Assembly (NCBI RefSeq): GCF_002261475.1
Contig: NZ_NEVN01000004.1
Location: 186,001 to 250,000, forward strand
DNA length: 64,000 nt
Direction: 5' to 3'
DNA from: Bordetella genomosp. 5
GTDB lineage: Bacteria > Pseudomonadota > Gammaproteobacteria > Burkholderiales > Burkholderiaceae_B
How positions within the stretch are numbered: the stretch's first letter is position 1; every line of letters starts with the position of its first letter. A model generated the notes under the pieces. The model ran no database searches and had not been told where the DNA came from. It saw only the letters and a list, made by a program, of their open reading frames with translations. Both the position numbers and the translations under genes were made by a program. Positions 9,003 to 17,371 of this stretch are shown piece after piece.

Positions 9003-9958
9003 TGGGCTCGCCGTCAGCCGTGATGGCGAGCCTCCTGGCCGCTGCGGGTGCCGCGTTGTTGGCGGCCGCGCTCGGGCGTGTGTGGCGGGCGTGGCCCGCA
9101 CCGCGCAAGCCGGCACCGGCCGAGTTGCCGCGTTGGTGCCGCCTGTCGTGGCGCTTCTGGTCGCGCGTGGCTGACCTGTGCGAACGCCGGCTGACCTGGC
9201 AGGCGCGTCACCGGCTGCGGGGCGCGATGCTGCGCGCCGGTGTCTCGTCCGACGTGTCCGAGGCGTTGCTGGTGGCTTTCATGGTGGCGGCGGCCGCGGG
9301 CACTTTTGGGGCGATGCTGGCGGTGCAGGGGCTGTTCAGCGCCCTGATGACGCCGGTCGCGCCGCTTACGCCGATCGTCCAGTCTGCCGCGGCACCGGAC
9401 GTCGGCGCGGCAGGCTTGCCGCGCGCCTTGCTGATCGGACTGGTGGCAGGTGTCGTCGCGGGCGTGCTGCCGTTGCTGTGGTTGTGGCGGCGAGGCGCAC
9501 ACCTGCGGCGGCGTGCCGATCACGACCTGCCGTTTCTGCTCGACCTGATGGTGCTGTGTGTAGAGGCGGGGCTGAGCCTGAACGGCGCGTTGCGTCTGAT
9601 GTATGACCATGCGCCCAAGGGCGTTCTGCGTAATGGCCTGTCGGCGGCCCTGGCCGATATGCGCACGGGCGTGTCGCGCCAGCAGGCATTGGAGAGTATG
9701 GCCACGCATCTGGCGGCGCCCGGTGTGCGCGCCTGGGTGGGGGCCCTGGTGCAGGCCGAACGCCTGGGTGCGAGTGTGGGGCCCGTGCTGCGCGGCCTGT
9801 CCGCGCAGCAGCGGGCGGATAGTTTTCAGCGGGCCGAAGAGGCGGCCATGCAGGCGCCCGTCAAGATGCTGTTGCCGCTGATGGCGTGCATCTTTCCCTG
9901 CACGTTCATCGTGCTGGCGTTTCCGATCGTGCGGCAGCTATTGCCGCTACTGCAATGA
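8999..9958 (+). CDS. tadC: Tad inner-membrane protein TadC
   Basis: 319 aa from ATG 8999, which overlaps the tadB stop; a second ATG at 9002 is also possible. The T2SSF core reads DHDLPFLLDLMVLCVEAGLS, then LNGALRLMYD and a C-terminal QAPVKMLLPLMACIFPCTFI, which is diagnostic of TadC. TadB and TadC together make the inner-membrane platform driven by the CpaF ATPase. The following DUF192 gene again overlaps by four bases. Confidence 0.9.
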   Translation: MMGSPSAVMASLLAAAGAALLAAALGRVWRAWPAPRKPAPAELPRWCRLSWRFWSRVADLCERRLTWQARHRLRGAMLRAGVSSDVSEALLVAFMVAAAAGTFGAMLAVQGLFSALMTPVAPLTPIVQSAAAPDVGAAGLPRALLIGLVAGVVAGVLPLLWLWRRGAHLRRRADHDLPFLLDLMVLCVEAGLSLNGALRLMYDHAPKGVLRNGLSAALADMRTGVSRQQALESMATHLAAPGVRAWVGALVQAERLGASVGPVLRGLSAQQRADSFQRAEEAAMQAPVKMLLPLMACIFPCTFIVLAFPIVRQLLPLLQ

Positions 9959-10428
9959 AGGGCGCGGAGCCCGCTCGGCTGGCGGGCGCGGAGGGCGCTC
10001 GGTCAGCCGGCGCAGCGCCCTTTCGGTTAGCCGGCGCAGCGCCCGCTCGGTTTGCCGAAGCCGCGCGGCTGCGCTTGTGGCGGGCCCACACGCCGTGGCG
10101 GCGGCTTTGCGGGCTGCTGTGCCGCCGGCGGCCGCCGGGGCCGCGTGTCGGCGTATGGATCGCGCCCTGCCGCATGATCCACACCTTCGGCATGGCCTAT
10201 GCCATCGATGTGGCTTTCGTGGGCCGCGACGGGCGCGTGATCCGGGTGGTGCGCCGGCTGCGGCCCTGGCGCGCCGCCTTATGCGTGCGCGCTGTGGCCG
10301 TGGTCGAGACCCGTGTGGGGATTCTCGATGCCGAACACGGAGGTGTAGGCAGGGTAGAAGCTGCAATACAGGATGCCGCCCGCCGCGATATTGAAGGGCA
10401 CCTGCAGCGTGCTGGCCAGCGTGGGTGA
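9955..10428 (+). CDS. DUF192 family protein with N-terminal octapeptide repeats
   Basis: 157 aa. Residues 3-34 are four octapeptides (GAEPARLA, GAEGARSA, GAAPFRLA, GAAPARFA) encoded by a 24-bp tandem repeat. Then comes a DUF192 core: RLCGLLCRRR, GVWIAPCRMIHTFGM and AIDVAFVGRDGRVIRVV. DUF192 proteins are small and of unknown function, often next to Tad or secretion genes. The start overlaps the tadC stop. The last 50 codons lie over the 3' end of the convergent BPSS1780 gene; DUF192 similarity fades near CVRAVAVVE, so the final residues may be read-through rather than conserved protein. Confidence 0.65.
   Translation: MKGAEPARLAGAEGARSAGAAPFRLAGAAPARFAEAARLRLWRAHTPWRRLCGLLCRRRPPGPRVGVWIAPCRMIHTFGMAYAIDVAFVGRDGRVIRVVRRLRPWRAALCVRAVAVVETRVGILDAEHGGVGRVEAAIQDAARRDIEGHLQRAGQRG
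9961..10056 (+). repeat. Four-copy 24-bp tandem repeat
   Basis: Copies begin at 9961, 9985, 10009 and 10033, each starting GGCGC and containing a variant of CGCTCGGTTAGCC. The period is a multiple of three, and the array is translated as an octapeptide series at the start of the DUF192 protein. Confidence 0.85.
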
Positions 10429-11082
10429 TGCGCCCATCGCCACGAGAATGCCGGCGCACAGGTCGATGAACAGGAAAATCAGCACCCACACCGCGCCGTA
10501 GACCATGAAGGGCCACTTGTTGCGCCAGCAGGCAATGCCCGAGAAAAACAGCGATTGGCGCAGACGCAGGCCGTGCCAGGCGACCAGCACCGGCGCATGC
10601 CAGAAGAGCGCCGCGATGATCACGTAAAGCACCGTGAAGATCAGCAGCGGCACGCGCATCGCGATGATGAACGGTGTCAGGTCGTTTTCGATGGAGGCGG
10701 CGCGCATGCCTTCGGTGAGCGCGCCCATGAACGGCAGAAACGAGACCATGCCGGCAAGCAGGGCCACGACGGCATAGAGCAGGCCCATCACCAGAAGCTT
10801 GCGGAAGACGCCCGGCTTCTGCAGCGCCTTGGGCCACATCGACGGCAGCATGACGCGGTCGGCGTCGATGTGCTTGCATGCGGCCAGCGTCATGACGGTG
10901 ATGGCGGGCATCAGGGCCACGAACAGAAGGGGGCCGACGGGCGGCGTCACCATGGCGAACACCACCAGCAGGCTCACGAACATGGCCCAGATGAAAATGG
11001 CGAGGGGTTGTTTCGCGAACAGCTTCATGCCGTCGCGGACCCATTGCCAACCATAGGATGCGGGGAGGGATGCGGCTTGCAT
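10279..11082 (-). CDS. BPSS1780 family membrane protein
   Basis: 267 aa, about six hydrophobic segments. The N-terminus MQAASLPASYGWQWVRDGMK and the following FAKQPLAIFIWAMFV are characteristic of the Burkholderiales BPSS1780 family of predicted inner-membrane proteins; the C-terminus is His-rich (LDHGHSAHA). Function is unknown. It lies 65 bases downstream of thrB on the same strand and may be co-transcribed with it. Its 3' end overlaps the convergent DUF192 gene by 150 bases. Confidence 0.82.
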   Translation of the reverse strand: MQAASLPASYGWQWVRDGMKLFAKQPLAIFIWAMFVSLLVVFAMVTPPVGPLLFVALMPAITVMTLAACKHIDADRVMLPSMWPKALQKPGVFRKLLVMGLLYAVVALLAGMVSFLPFMGALTEGMRAASIENDLTPFIIAMRVPLLIFTVLYVIIAALFWHAPVLVAWHGLRLRQSLFFSGIACWRNKWPFMVYGAVWVLIFLFIDLCAGILVAMGASPTLASTLQVPFNIAAGGILYCSFYPAYTSVFGIENPHTGLDHGHSAHA

Positions 11083-11147
11083 AGGTCTCGTCAGAAAATG
11101 CTAGGGACGGAACGCTTGTTCAACATTCATTATGGCGTGCTGAGCTT

Positions 11148-12116
11148 TCAGGGCAAGACGGGAAGCGTGGCACGGTGGCGCGCCTGCAACACTCGCTCGA
11201 AATGCCGGGGATCGTGCGGCTTGAGCGTCTGCGCCGGGCGCGGCAGGAAGAAGTCGTAAAGGCGCGAGAGCCAGAACCGCAGCGCCGCGCCGCGCAGCAT
11301 GGTCGGCCAGGCCGCGCGCTCCTCGTCGGTGAACGGGCGGACGGCGGCATAGGCGGCCAGCCAGGTGTCCACCAATTCGGGGACAAACTCGCCCGTCTCG
11401 CGCACGATGCACCAGTCGTTCACGCTGACGGCCACGTCGAACAGCCAGGTGTCACAGCCGGCAAAATAGAAATCGATGAACCCGCCCATGAGCGGATCGT
11501 CGAAGGTACCGGCAAACAGCACGTTGTCGCGGAAGAGGTCGCAATGCGCCGGGCCGCTCGGCAGGCGCTGCCAGGCCGCGCTGGCGGCCGCGGCCTGTTG
11601 GTCGCGCAGCTCGTCCTGCAGCAGCGCACTCTGTTCGGGCGTGAGAAACGGCAAAACCTTGGGTGCGGTCTGTTCCCACCAGGGCAGGCCGCGCAGGTTC
11701 GGCTGGGTCAGCGGGTAATCGCGGCCGGCCAAGTGCGTGCGCGCCAGCGTGGCGCCCGCCAGGGCGCAGTGGCGCGGGCCCGGGGCCGGCTCGTAGCCGC
11801 CCGGCAGCCGCGACACGATCGCGGTCGGCTTGCCGTGCAGCGTCGTGAGGCGGGTGCCGTCCTTCAGGGTCTGGGGCTGGGGCACCGGAATGCCGCGGCT
11901 CGCCAGGTGGTGCATCAGCTCGATGTAAAACGGCAATTGCTCCTGCGTCAGCACCTCGAACAGCGTCAGCACATACTCACCGCTGCTGGTGTGCAGAAAG
12001 TAGTTCGTGTTTTCGATACCGGCGGTGATACCCCGCAACGAGACCAGGTCTCCCAGGTCATAAAGTGCCAGCAGCGCACGTGCGTCTTGCTCGGTTACGG
12101 GGGTGAAAACGGCCAT
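11148..12116 (-). CDS. thrB: Homoserine kinase, ThrB type II (APH fold)
   Basis: 322 aa, start at ATG 12116 giving MAVFTPVTEQDARALLALYD; an in-frame extension to 12182 adds unconserved sequence. The protein contains GIENTNYFLHTSSGEYVLTL, the nucleotide-binding opening of the choline/aminoglycoside kinase fold. The catalytic loop is HCDLFRDNVLF and the metal-binding segment is GFIDFYFAGCD. It phosphorylates L-homoserine with ATP in threonine synthesis. Length and motifs match the proteobacterial ThrB of this fold, unrelated to the GHMP-type ThrB of E. coli. Confidence 0.95.
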   Translation of the reverse strand: MAVFTPVTEQDARALLALYDLGDLVSLRGITAGIENTNYFLHTSSGEYVLTLFEVLTQEQLPFYIELMHHLASRGIPVPQPQTLKDGTRLTTLHGKPTAIVSRLPGGYEPAPGPRHCALAGATLARTHLAGRDYPLTQPNLRGLPWWEQTAPKVLPFLTPEQSALLQDELRDQQAAAASAAWQRLPSGPAHCDLFRDNVLFAGTFDDPLMGGFIDFYFAGCDTWLFDVAVSVNDWCIVRETGEFVPELVDTWLAAYAAVRPFTDEERAAWPTMLRGAALRFWLSRLYDFFLPRPAQTLKPHDPRHFERVLQARHRATLPVLP

Positions 12117-12316
12117 TGATCGTAGACAGGGCTGAAGTTGACGTGCAGGCGAGCCTGGCGGATGCAGGGGAGGGCGCGCCACGCGCAGCCCTGCAGCGCC
12201 GCAATTTTAGACCACCGCGCGGCCCGCCACGCCGTGCCCCGGATAGACGGTCGCGCGTCTGGCCGGCAACAGCCATTCCCGGCGGGCGTCATGCCCCGGT
12301 AAAATAGCGCAAGTCC
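12117..12316. promoter_or_regulatory. Divergent thrB/dusA intergenic region
   Basis: 200-base region between divergent starts. TAAAAT at 12300-12305 on + and the same hexamer on - (12204-12209) are -10-like elements for dusA and thrB respectively; neither has a good -35 at 17 bases. No RNA gene or ORF was seen. Confidence 0.35.
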
Positions 12317-12337
12317 TTGTTTTTTCATGAGCGATTC

Positions 12338-13348
12338 TTGACCTCTCCCGACTGGCGGCTGTGCGTCGCCCCGATGATCGACGTCACCGACCGGCATTGC
12401 CGCTATTTCCACCGGCTGCTGGCGCCGCGCGCGCGTCTCTACACCGAAATGATCACCACCGGTGCGCTGCTGCACGGCAATGTCGAGCGCCACCTGGATT
12501 TCGATACCACCGAGCATCCGGTCGCTTTGCAGTTGGGGGGCAGCGAGCCCGATGCGCTGGCCCAGGCTGCGCGCATGGGGGAGCAATGGGGCTACGACGA
12601 GATCAACCTCAATTGCGGCTGTCCCTCCGAGCGGGTGCAGCGGGGCGCGTTCGGGGCCTGCCTGATGGCCGAGCCGACGCTGGTGGCCGATTGCATGAAG
12701 GCCATGCAGGATGCGGTGAGCGTGCCGGTCACGGTCAAGCACCGGCTGGGCCTCGACTACGACGAGTCGTATGACTTCGTGCGCGACTTCGTGGGCAAGA
12801 TCTACGACACCGGCTGTCGCGTGTTCGTGGTGCACGCGCGCAATGCGGTCCTCAAGGGCCTGTCGCCCAAAGACAATCGCGAGATTCCGCCGCTGCGCTA
12901 CCACGTGGTCACGCAGCTCAAACGGGATTTTCCCGACTGCACCATCGTGCTCAATGGCGGGCTGGCCGATGCCGAGCTGTCGGTACGCGCCGCCGGGGAG
13001 TTCGACGGCGTCATGCTCGGCCGTGCCGCCTGGCATAACCCGCGCGTGCTGTCGGAGGTGTCGCTGCAGCTCTGGCCGTCGGTCAGGTTGCCGTCCGATG
13101 CGCAGGTCGTCGATGCCATGACGGCCTATGCCGCCGACCAGGTGGCGCGCGGCGTGCCGTTGCGCATGATCACGCGCCCGATGCTGGGTTTGGTCAACAG
13201 CCAGTCGGGGGCGCGCCGCTGGCGCCGCCTGCTGTCCGATCCGCACCGTCTGTCGGCCAATGATCCCGCCCTGATCTACGAAGCCTGGCGCAGTCTGCGC
13301 AGTGGCATGCGTGAGCCGTTCGAGGCGGATCCGCTGGCCGCCGCCTGA
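12338..13348 (+). CDS. dusA: tRNA-dihydrouridine(20/20a) synthase DusA
   Basis: About 336 aa. FMN-dependent enzyme reducing uridine 20/20a in tRNA. SPDWRLCVAPMIDVTDRHCR opens the family domain, INLNCGCPSERVQRGAFGAC contains the catalytic Cys loop, KHRLGLDY and VHARNAVLKGLSP follow, and LNGGL and GVMLGRAAW bind FMN phosphate. No ATG exists in the frame before the conserved region. TTG codons at 12317 and 12338 are the candidates. I chose 12338 because it overlaps the stop of a five-codon ATG mini-ORF (12327-12341) and because 12317 would lie almost on the putative transcription start. The exact start is uncertain; the product is not. Confidence 0.93.
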   Translation: MTSPDWRLCVAPMIDVTDRHCRYFHRLLAPRARLYTEMITTGALLHGNVERHLDFDTTEHPVALQLGGSEPDALAQAARMGEQWGYDEINLNCGCPSERVQRGAFGACLMAEPTLVADCMKAMQDAVSVPVTVKHRLGLDYDESYDFVRDFVGKIYDTGCRVFVVHARNAVLKGLSPKDNREIPPLRYHVVTQLKRDFPDCTIVLNGGLADAELSVRAAGEFDGVMLGRAAWHNPRVLSEVSLQLWPSVRLPSDAQVVDAMTAYAADQVARGVPLRMITRPMLGLVNSQSGARRWRRLLSDPHRLSANDPALIYEAWRSLRSGMREPFEADPLAAA

Positions 13349-13390
13349 CGGCCGCGCTGGCGCAGGGTCGCGCAGAGCACCCATGCAAAA

Positions 13391-13416
13391 GGGGCGTCCA
13401 TGGACGCCCCTTCGCT
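13391..13416. terminator. Bidirectional terminator between dusA and the CBS gene
   Basis: The 20-base palindrome GGGGCGTCCATGGACGCCCC (13391-13410) is preceded by AAAA and followed by TTCGCTTTT, so it can end transcription of both convergent genes. Confidence 0.85.
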
Positions 13417-13432
13417 TTTGCGCCAGGCCCGT

Positions 13433-13891
13433 TCAGGGTTTGTCGCCGGTGCTCTCGAGCGGCCAGTCACGGATGTAGGCCTTGAGCATGTTGTTTTCGA
13501 ATTGCTGGGCGGCCACGATGGCCTGGGCCATGTCGTAGAAAGAAATCACGCCCATCAGCGTGGGGCCGTCCATCACGGGGATGTAGCGTGCGTGCTTTTC
13601 GAGCATCAGGCGCTGGACTTCGTCGGCGCTGGTGTTGGGCGACACGCTCACGGGCGCGTCGTCCATGATGGCGCGGATGGTGGTTTCGCCGAGCTGGCCG
13701 TTGCCGGCATGCACACATCGGATGATCTCGCGGAACGTAAGCATGCCGGTGAGCATGCCGGATTCCATGATGACGAGCGAGCCGATGTCTTGCTCGCTCA
13801 TGGTGCGCACCGCCACCGACACCGGGGTGTCGGGCGATGCGGTGTACAAGGTGTCGCCCTTGACGCGCAGAATTTCGCTGACTTTCAACAT
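13433..13891 (-). CDS. CBS-pair domain protein
   Basis: 152 aa, made almost entirely of two CBS motifs: first VSVAVRTMSEQDIGSLVIME with MLTGMLTFREI, second TSADEVQRLMLEKHARYIPV with LMGVISFYDM. Stand-alone CBS pairs bind adenosine nucleotides and act as regulatory modules; the partner here is not evident. It lies 48 bases downstream of the YihY gene on the same strand, so the two probably form an operon. Confidence 0.88.
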   Translation of the reverse strand: MLKVSEILRVKGDTLYTASPDTPVSVAVRTMSEQDIGSLVIMESGMLTGMLTFREIIRCVHAGNGQLGETTIRAIMDDAPVSVSPNTSADEVQRLMLEKHARYIPVMDGPTLMGVISFYDMAQAIVAAQQFENNMLKAYIRDWPLESTGDKP

Positions 13892-13939
13892 GGTGATTCT
13901 CCTGGGGCGCGAGGCCCGCGAACTTGCCTGTCTCGGTGG

Positions 13940-15328
13940 TCAGCCTTCGTGCGCCTTGCCGGGGAGCCGTCGTGCGGACTCGGTTGGCGGGAGGTCCACG
14001 GCGCCGGGTGCGGGCGTGGAGGAGGCGGACGGCGGAGGCGCTTGCACCGAGTCTACGCCGGTATTGTGCGACAGCTGAACGAGATCTGCCAGCGTGGGAA
14101 TGTTGTCGCGCTGCAGCAAACGCGCGGCGATGAGCTCGATGCGCGGGTCTTCGCGCACCCGGCGGCGCGTGCGATCCAGCAGGAAGCGGTCGGCCACGCC
14201 GTCCAGCGGCGTGTCCCGCGGGTCGCAGGCGAGCACCCAGCGCTGGTCGGCCGTGCGGGCCACCAGGCCCATATCGCTCAAGGCCTCGAGCACATCGTTG
14301 AGTTCGTCATGGTGCAGGCACAGCTGGCGCGAAAGATGATTCGAGCTGCGCCCGGCAGGCCCCATGCCCTGGGCGCGCACCAGCGCCTCGAGCACCCCCA
14401 GCGCGTCCACGAAGGTCGCGCCGGCTTCGCGGTTGATCTCCCATCGGCCCAGCCGGATCATCGGCGCGCTGGCGGCCACGGTCGCCCCGAACAGAATCGA
14501 CAGCCACGACAGATAGATCCACAGCAGGAACACCGGCAGGGTCGCGAAGGCCCCGTAGATCACCGTGTACGCGGGAAAGCGCGTCAGGTAATACGCAAAC
14601 GCCGACTTCATGATCTCGAGCAGGATGGCCGCGCCGAAGCCGCCCGTCAGGGCGTCCTTCCAGTAGACATGGCGATTGGGCACCACGACGAAGAGCGCGG
14701 CGAAGGCGAGGCCCGTGAGTATCAGCGGAATGAACGAGACGGCCAGACTCACGAACTCGGGCACGTCGCTGACCAGGCCGAGCGACTCGCGCGCCACGAA
14801 CGAGGTGGCCCAGAGGCTGGCGCCCGCCACCAGCGGGCCCAGCGTGATGACGGCCCAATAGATCAGGGCGCGCTGCGACAGAGGCCGCTGGCGCGTGACA
14901 TGCCAGATATCGTTCAGGGTCTTGTCGATCGTCATGATCAACAGCAGCGAGGTCACGATCAGGAAGGCCCCGCCTATCGTCGTGAGGCGCGTGGCCTGCA
15001 GGGCGAACTGGTTGAGGTAGTCCATGATGTTGTCCGACACCGACGGCGGCATCAGGCTGGTCGCGAGGAAGTCCTCGAGGGCGACCCGGAACTCCTGGAA
15101 CACCGGGAACGCGGTGAACAGCGACAACACCACGGCCAGCATCGGGACGATGGCCAGGACAGTCGTGAAGGTGAGGCTCGAGGCGACCTGCAGCAGCCGT
15201 TCTTCGTCGGCGCGGTCGGCGGCAAAGCGGACGACCTTGGCCAGGCGGGCGGGCCAGGGGGCGCGAAGTGCAGGGTCGCCTAAGGGCGGAACCGCCCCTT
15301 GCTTATTGGACTCTTGGGGGTGCTCCAT
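13940..15328 (-). CDS. YihY/virulence factor BrkB family inner-membrane protein
   Basis: 462 aa. Six or so membrane segments fill residues 45-300, including SSLTFTTVLAIVPMLAVVLS, the signature of the YihY/BrkB (formerly RNase BN) family, and AVITLGPLVAGASL. The C-terminal 150 residues are soluble, with a winged-helix-like part (LCLHHDELNDVLEALSDMGL) and a disordered Pro/Ser tail. Members are inner-membrane proteins of uncertain transport or envelope role; the old RNase BN assignment was disproved for the E. coli protein. The start ATG lies 17 bases from the divergent DUF2069 start. Confidence 0.88.
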   Translation of the reverse strand: MEHPQESNKQGAVPPLGDPALRAPWPARLAKVVRFAADRADEERLLQVASSLTFTTVLAIVPMLAVVLSLFTAFPVFQEFRVALEDFLATSLMPPSVSDNIMDYLNQFALQATRLTTIGGAFLIVTSLLLIMTIDKTLNDIWHVTRQRPLSQRALIYWAVITLGPLVAGASLWATSFVARESLGLVSDVPEFVSLAVSFIPLILTGLAFAALFVVVPNRHVYWKDALTGGFGAAILLEIMKSAFAYYLTRFPAYTVIYGAFATLPVFLLWIYLSWLSILFGATVAASAPMIRLGRWEINREAGATFVDALGVLEALVRAQGMGPAGRSSNHLSRQLCLHHDELNDVLEALSDMGLVARTADQRWVLACDPRDTPLDGVADRFLLDRTRRRVREDPRIELIAARLLQRDNIPTLADLVQLSHNTGVDSVQAPPPSASSTPAPGAVDLPPTESARRLPGKAHEG

Positions 15329-15345
15329 CGGGTGATAATAGCAGC

Positions 15346-15717
15346 ATGACCGTCGAACTCAATCCGCAGTTGCGTCGCCTCGCCACCGTCTCTTTGCTGG
15401 CGTTGATCGTCCTCAGCGTGGCGTGGGAGCTCTGGCTGGCGCCGCTGCGTCCGGGCGGATCCTGGCTCGTGCTCAAGGCCTTGCCGCTCGCCTTCGCGCT
15501 GCGCGGGGTGAGCCGCGGCAATCTCTATACCTATCAGTGGTCCAGCATGCTGGTACTGGTGTACCTGATGGAGGGTGTCGTGCGCGCCATGTCCGATCCC
15601 GGGCAGGCATCCGCCTTGCTGGGTCTGGTCGAGGCCATCCTGGCCGCGGTGTTCTTTCTGAGCGCCATCTTTTTTGTCCGGCCGGCCAAGCGCGCGGCCC
15701 GGGAGCGCCGAGCATGA
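15346..15717 (+). CDS. DUF2069 family membrane protein
   Basis: 123 aa with four hydrophobic segments. LVLKALPLAFALRGVSRGNL followed by YTYQWSSMLVLVYLMEGVVR is the DUF2069 pattern seen widely in beta- and gammaproteobacteria. Function is unknown. An in-frame upstream extension runs over the divergent YihY gene and was not used. The stop overlaps the selO start (ATGA at 15714-15717), indicating coupling. Confidence 0.88.
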   Translation: MTVELNPQLRRLATVSLLALIVLSVAWELWLAPLRPGGSWLVLKALPLAFALRGVSRGNLYTYQWSSMLVLVYLMEGVVRAMSDPGQASALLGLVEAILAAVFFLSAIFFVRPAKRAARERRA

Positions 15718-17243
15718 ACATCCCCGCCCATCATCCTTCCGACACCGCCGATCAGGCGCAGCCCCCCGTCCAGGGCGGGTTGCGGCTCGATCAGTTGGTC
15801 ACCGACAACAGCTTCGCGGCGTTGCCCGACGCGTTCTACACGCGCTTGCAGACGCGGCCGCCGTCGGCGCCGCGCCTCCTGCACGCCAATACCGAAGCCG
15901 CTGCGCTGATTGGTCTCGATCCGGCCGAGCTGCACACCCAGGGTTTTCTGGATGTGGCCTCGGGCCACGCGCCGCTGCCCGGTGGCGACACCCTGGCGGC
16001 GGTCTATAGCGGCCACCAGTTCGGCGTGTGGGCCGGCCAGTTGGGCGACGGCCGCGCGCACCTGCTGGGCGAAGTCCGCGGACCGCACGGCAACTGGGAG
16101 CTCCAGCTCAAGGGCGCGGGCATGACGCCGTATTCGCGCATGGGCGACGGCCGCGCGGTGCTGCGCTCGTCGGTGCGCGAATACCTCGCCAGCGAGGCGA
16201 TGCACGGTCTCGGCATCCCGACCACGCGCGCGCTGGCCATCACCGTGTCCGACGACGCGGTGGTGCGCGAAACCATCGAAACGGCGGCGGTGGTGACCCG
16301 GATGGCGCCCAGCTTCGTGCGATTCGGATCATTCGAGCATTGGTCTTCGCGCCGCCAGCCCGAGCTGCTGCGCACGCTGGCCGACTACGTGATCGACCGC
16401 TTCTATCCTGCCTGCCGCGAGGCCCCGGGCGAGCACGGCCCGTTGCTGGCCTTTCTCGAAGCCGTCACGCACCGCACCGCCGAACTCATGGCGGGCTGGC
16501 AGGCCGTGGGGTTCTGCCATGGCGTGATGAACACCGACAACATGTCGATCTTGGGGCTCACGCTGGATTACGGCCCGTACGGATTCATGGACGGCTTCGC
16601 GCTCAACCACATCTGCAATCACACGGATGCGCAGGGCCGCTATTCCTGGAACCGCCAGCCGTCGGTCGGACTCTGGAATCTCTATCGCCTGGCCGGCAGC
16701 CTGCATACGCTGGTGCCCGACGTCGACGCGCTGCGCGCCGTTCTGGATGGTTATGAAGCAGTGTTCACGCAGGCCTTCCACGGCCGCATGGGCGCCAAGC
16801 TCGGTCTGACCCAATGGCAGGCCGACGACGAGGTGCTGCTGGATGATCTTCTCAAATTGATGGATAGTCAGCGCGCCGACTTCACCCTGAGCTTTCGCCG
16901 CCTGAGCGACGCGGTGCGCGGAGAGCCGCAGGGCTTCGCCGACCTCTTCATCGACCGGGACGCGGCCCACGCGTGGCTGGCGCGCCTCACGGCCCGGCAC
17001 GCCCAGGATGGCATGGCGGCCGAAGCCCGTGCCCAGGCCATGGACCGCGTCAATCCGCTCTATGTCTTGCGCAATCACCTGGCCGAGCAGGCCATCCGGG
17101 CGGCTGCGCAAGGGGATGCCAGCGAGATCGACCGGCTCTTTGACGTGTTGCGGGCCCCCTTCGAAGCGCGGCCCGGATGCGAAGGCTATGCCGGTTTACC
17201 GCCCGATTGGGCCGCCGGCATCGAGGTCAGTTGCTCTTCTTGA
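15714..17243 (+). CDS. selO: Protein adenylyltransferase SelO (YdiU/UPF0061)
   Basis: 509 aa. SelO is a pseudokinase-fold enzyme that transfers AMP from ATP to protein hydroxyl side chains and is linked to redox stress. The sequence shows the glycine-rich/lysine region ELQLKGAGMTPYSRMGDGRA (Lys133), the catalytic-loop equivalent FCHGVMNTDNMSILG (269-281) and the metal-binding DYGPYGFMDGF (285-295). The C-terminus ends EVSCSS; the Cys sits where some eukaryotic SelO proteins carry selenocysteine. It is coupled to the DUF2069 gene by a four-base overlap. Confidence 0.94.
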   Translation: MNIPAHHPSDTADQAQPPVQGGLRLDQLVTDNSFAALPDAFYTRLQTRPPSAPRLLHANTEAAALIGLDPAELHTQGFLDVASGHAPLPGGDTLAAVYSGHQFGVWAGQLGDGRAHLLGEVRGPHGNWELQLKGAGMTPYSRMGDGRAVLRSSVREYLASEAMHGLGIPTTRALAITVSDDAVVRETIETAAVVTRMAPSFVRFGSFEHWSSRRQPELLRTLADYVIDRFYPACREAPGEHGPLLAFLEAVTHRTAELMAGWQAVGFCHGVMNTDNMSILGLTLDYGPYGFMDGFALNHICNHTDAQGRYSWNRQPSVGLWNLYRLAGSLHTLVPDVDALRAVLDGYEAVFTQAFHGRMGAKLGLTQWQADDEVLLDDLLKLMDSQRADFTLSFRRLSDAVRGEPQGFADLFIDRDAAHAWLARLTARHAQDGMAAEARAQAMDRVNPLYVLRNHLAEQAIRAAAQGDASEIDRLFDVLRAPFEARPGCEGYAGLPPDWAAGIEVSCSS

Positions 17244-17319
17244 GGGTTGCTAGCCACGGCATTGGCTTGCAATCCGCTCAAATCCTTGCATCGCGGGTAA
17301 AATTTGTCACATCATCAAC

Positions 17320-17350
17320 GGCCTGTGTTGTGATGTTGCACAGACAGGCC
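17320..17350 (+). promoter_or_regulatory. Inverted repeat in the leader of the response-regulator gene
   Basis: GGCCTGT (17320-17326) and ACAGGCC (17344-17350) are exact inverted repeats 17 bases apart, 21 bases before the ATG. Upstream lie a TAAAAT -10-like hexamer (17298-17303) and two similar TTGCA-containing direct repeats (17267 and 17286). This could be an operator for the encoded regulator or an RNA hairpin. Confidence 0.4.
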
Positions 17351-17371
17351 ACATCGAAGTAGGGGAAGGCC

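Noticed and set aside
13400-15283. 627-aa + strand frame over the CBS and YihY genes
   Set aside because: It spans two well-supported - strand genes and a terminator; composition is that of antisense translation.
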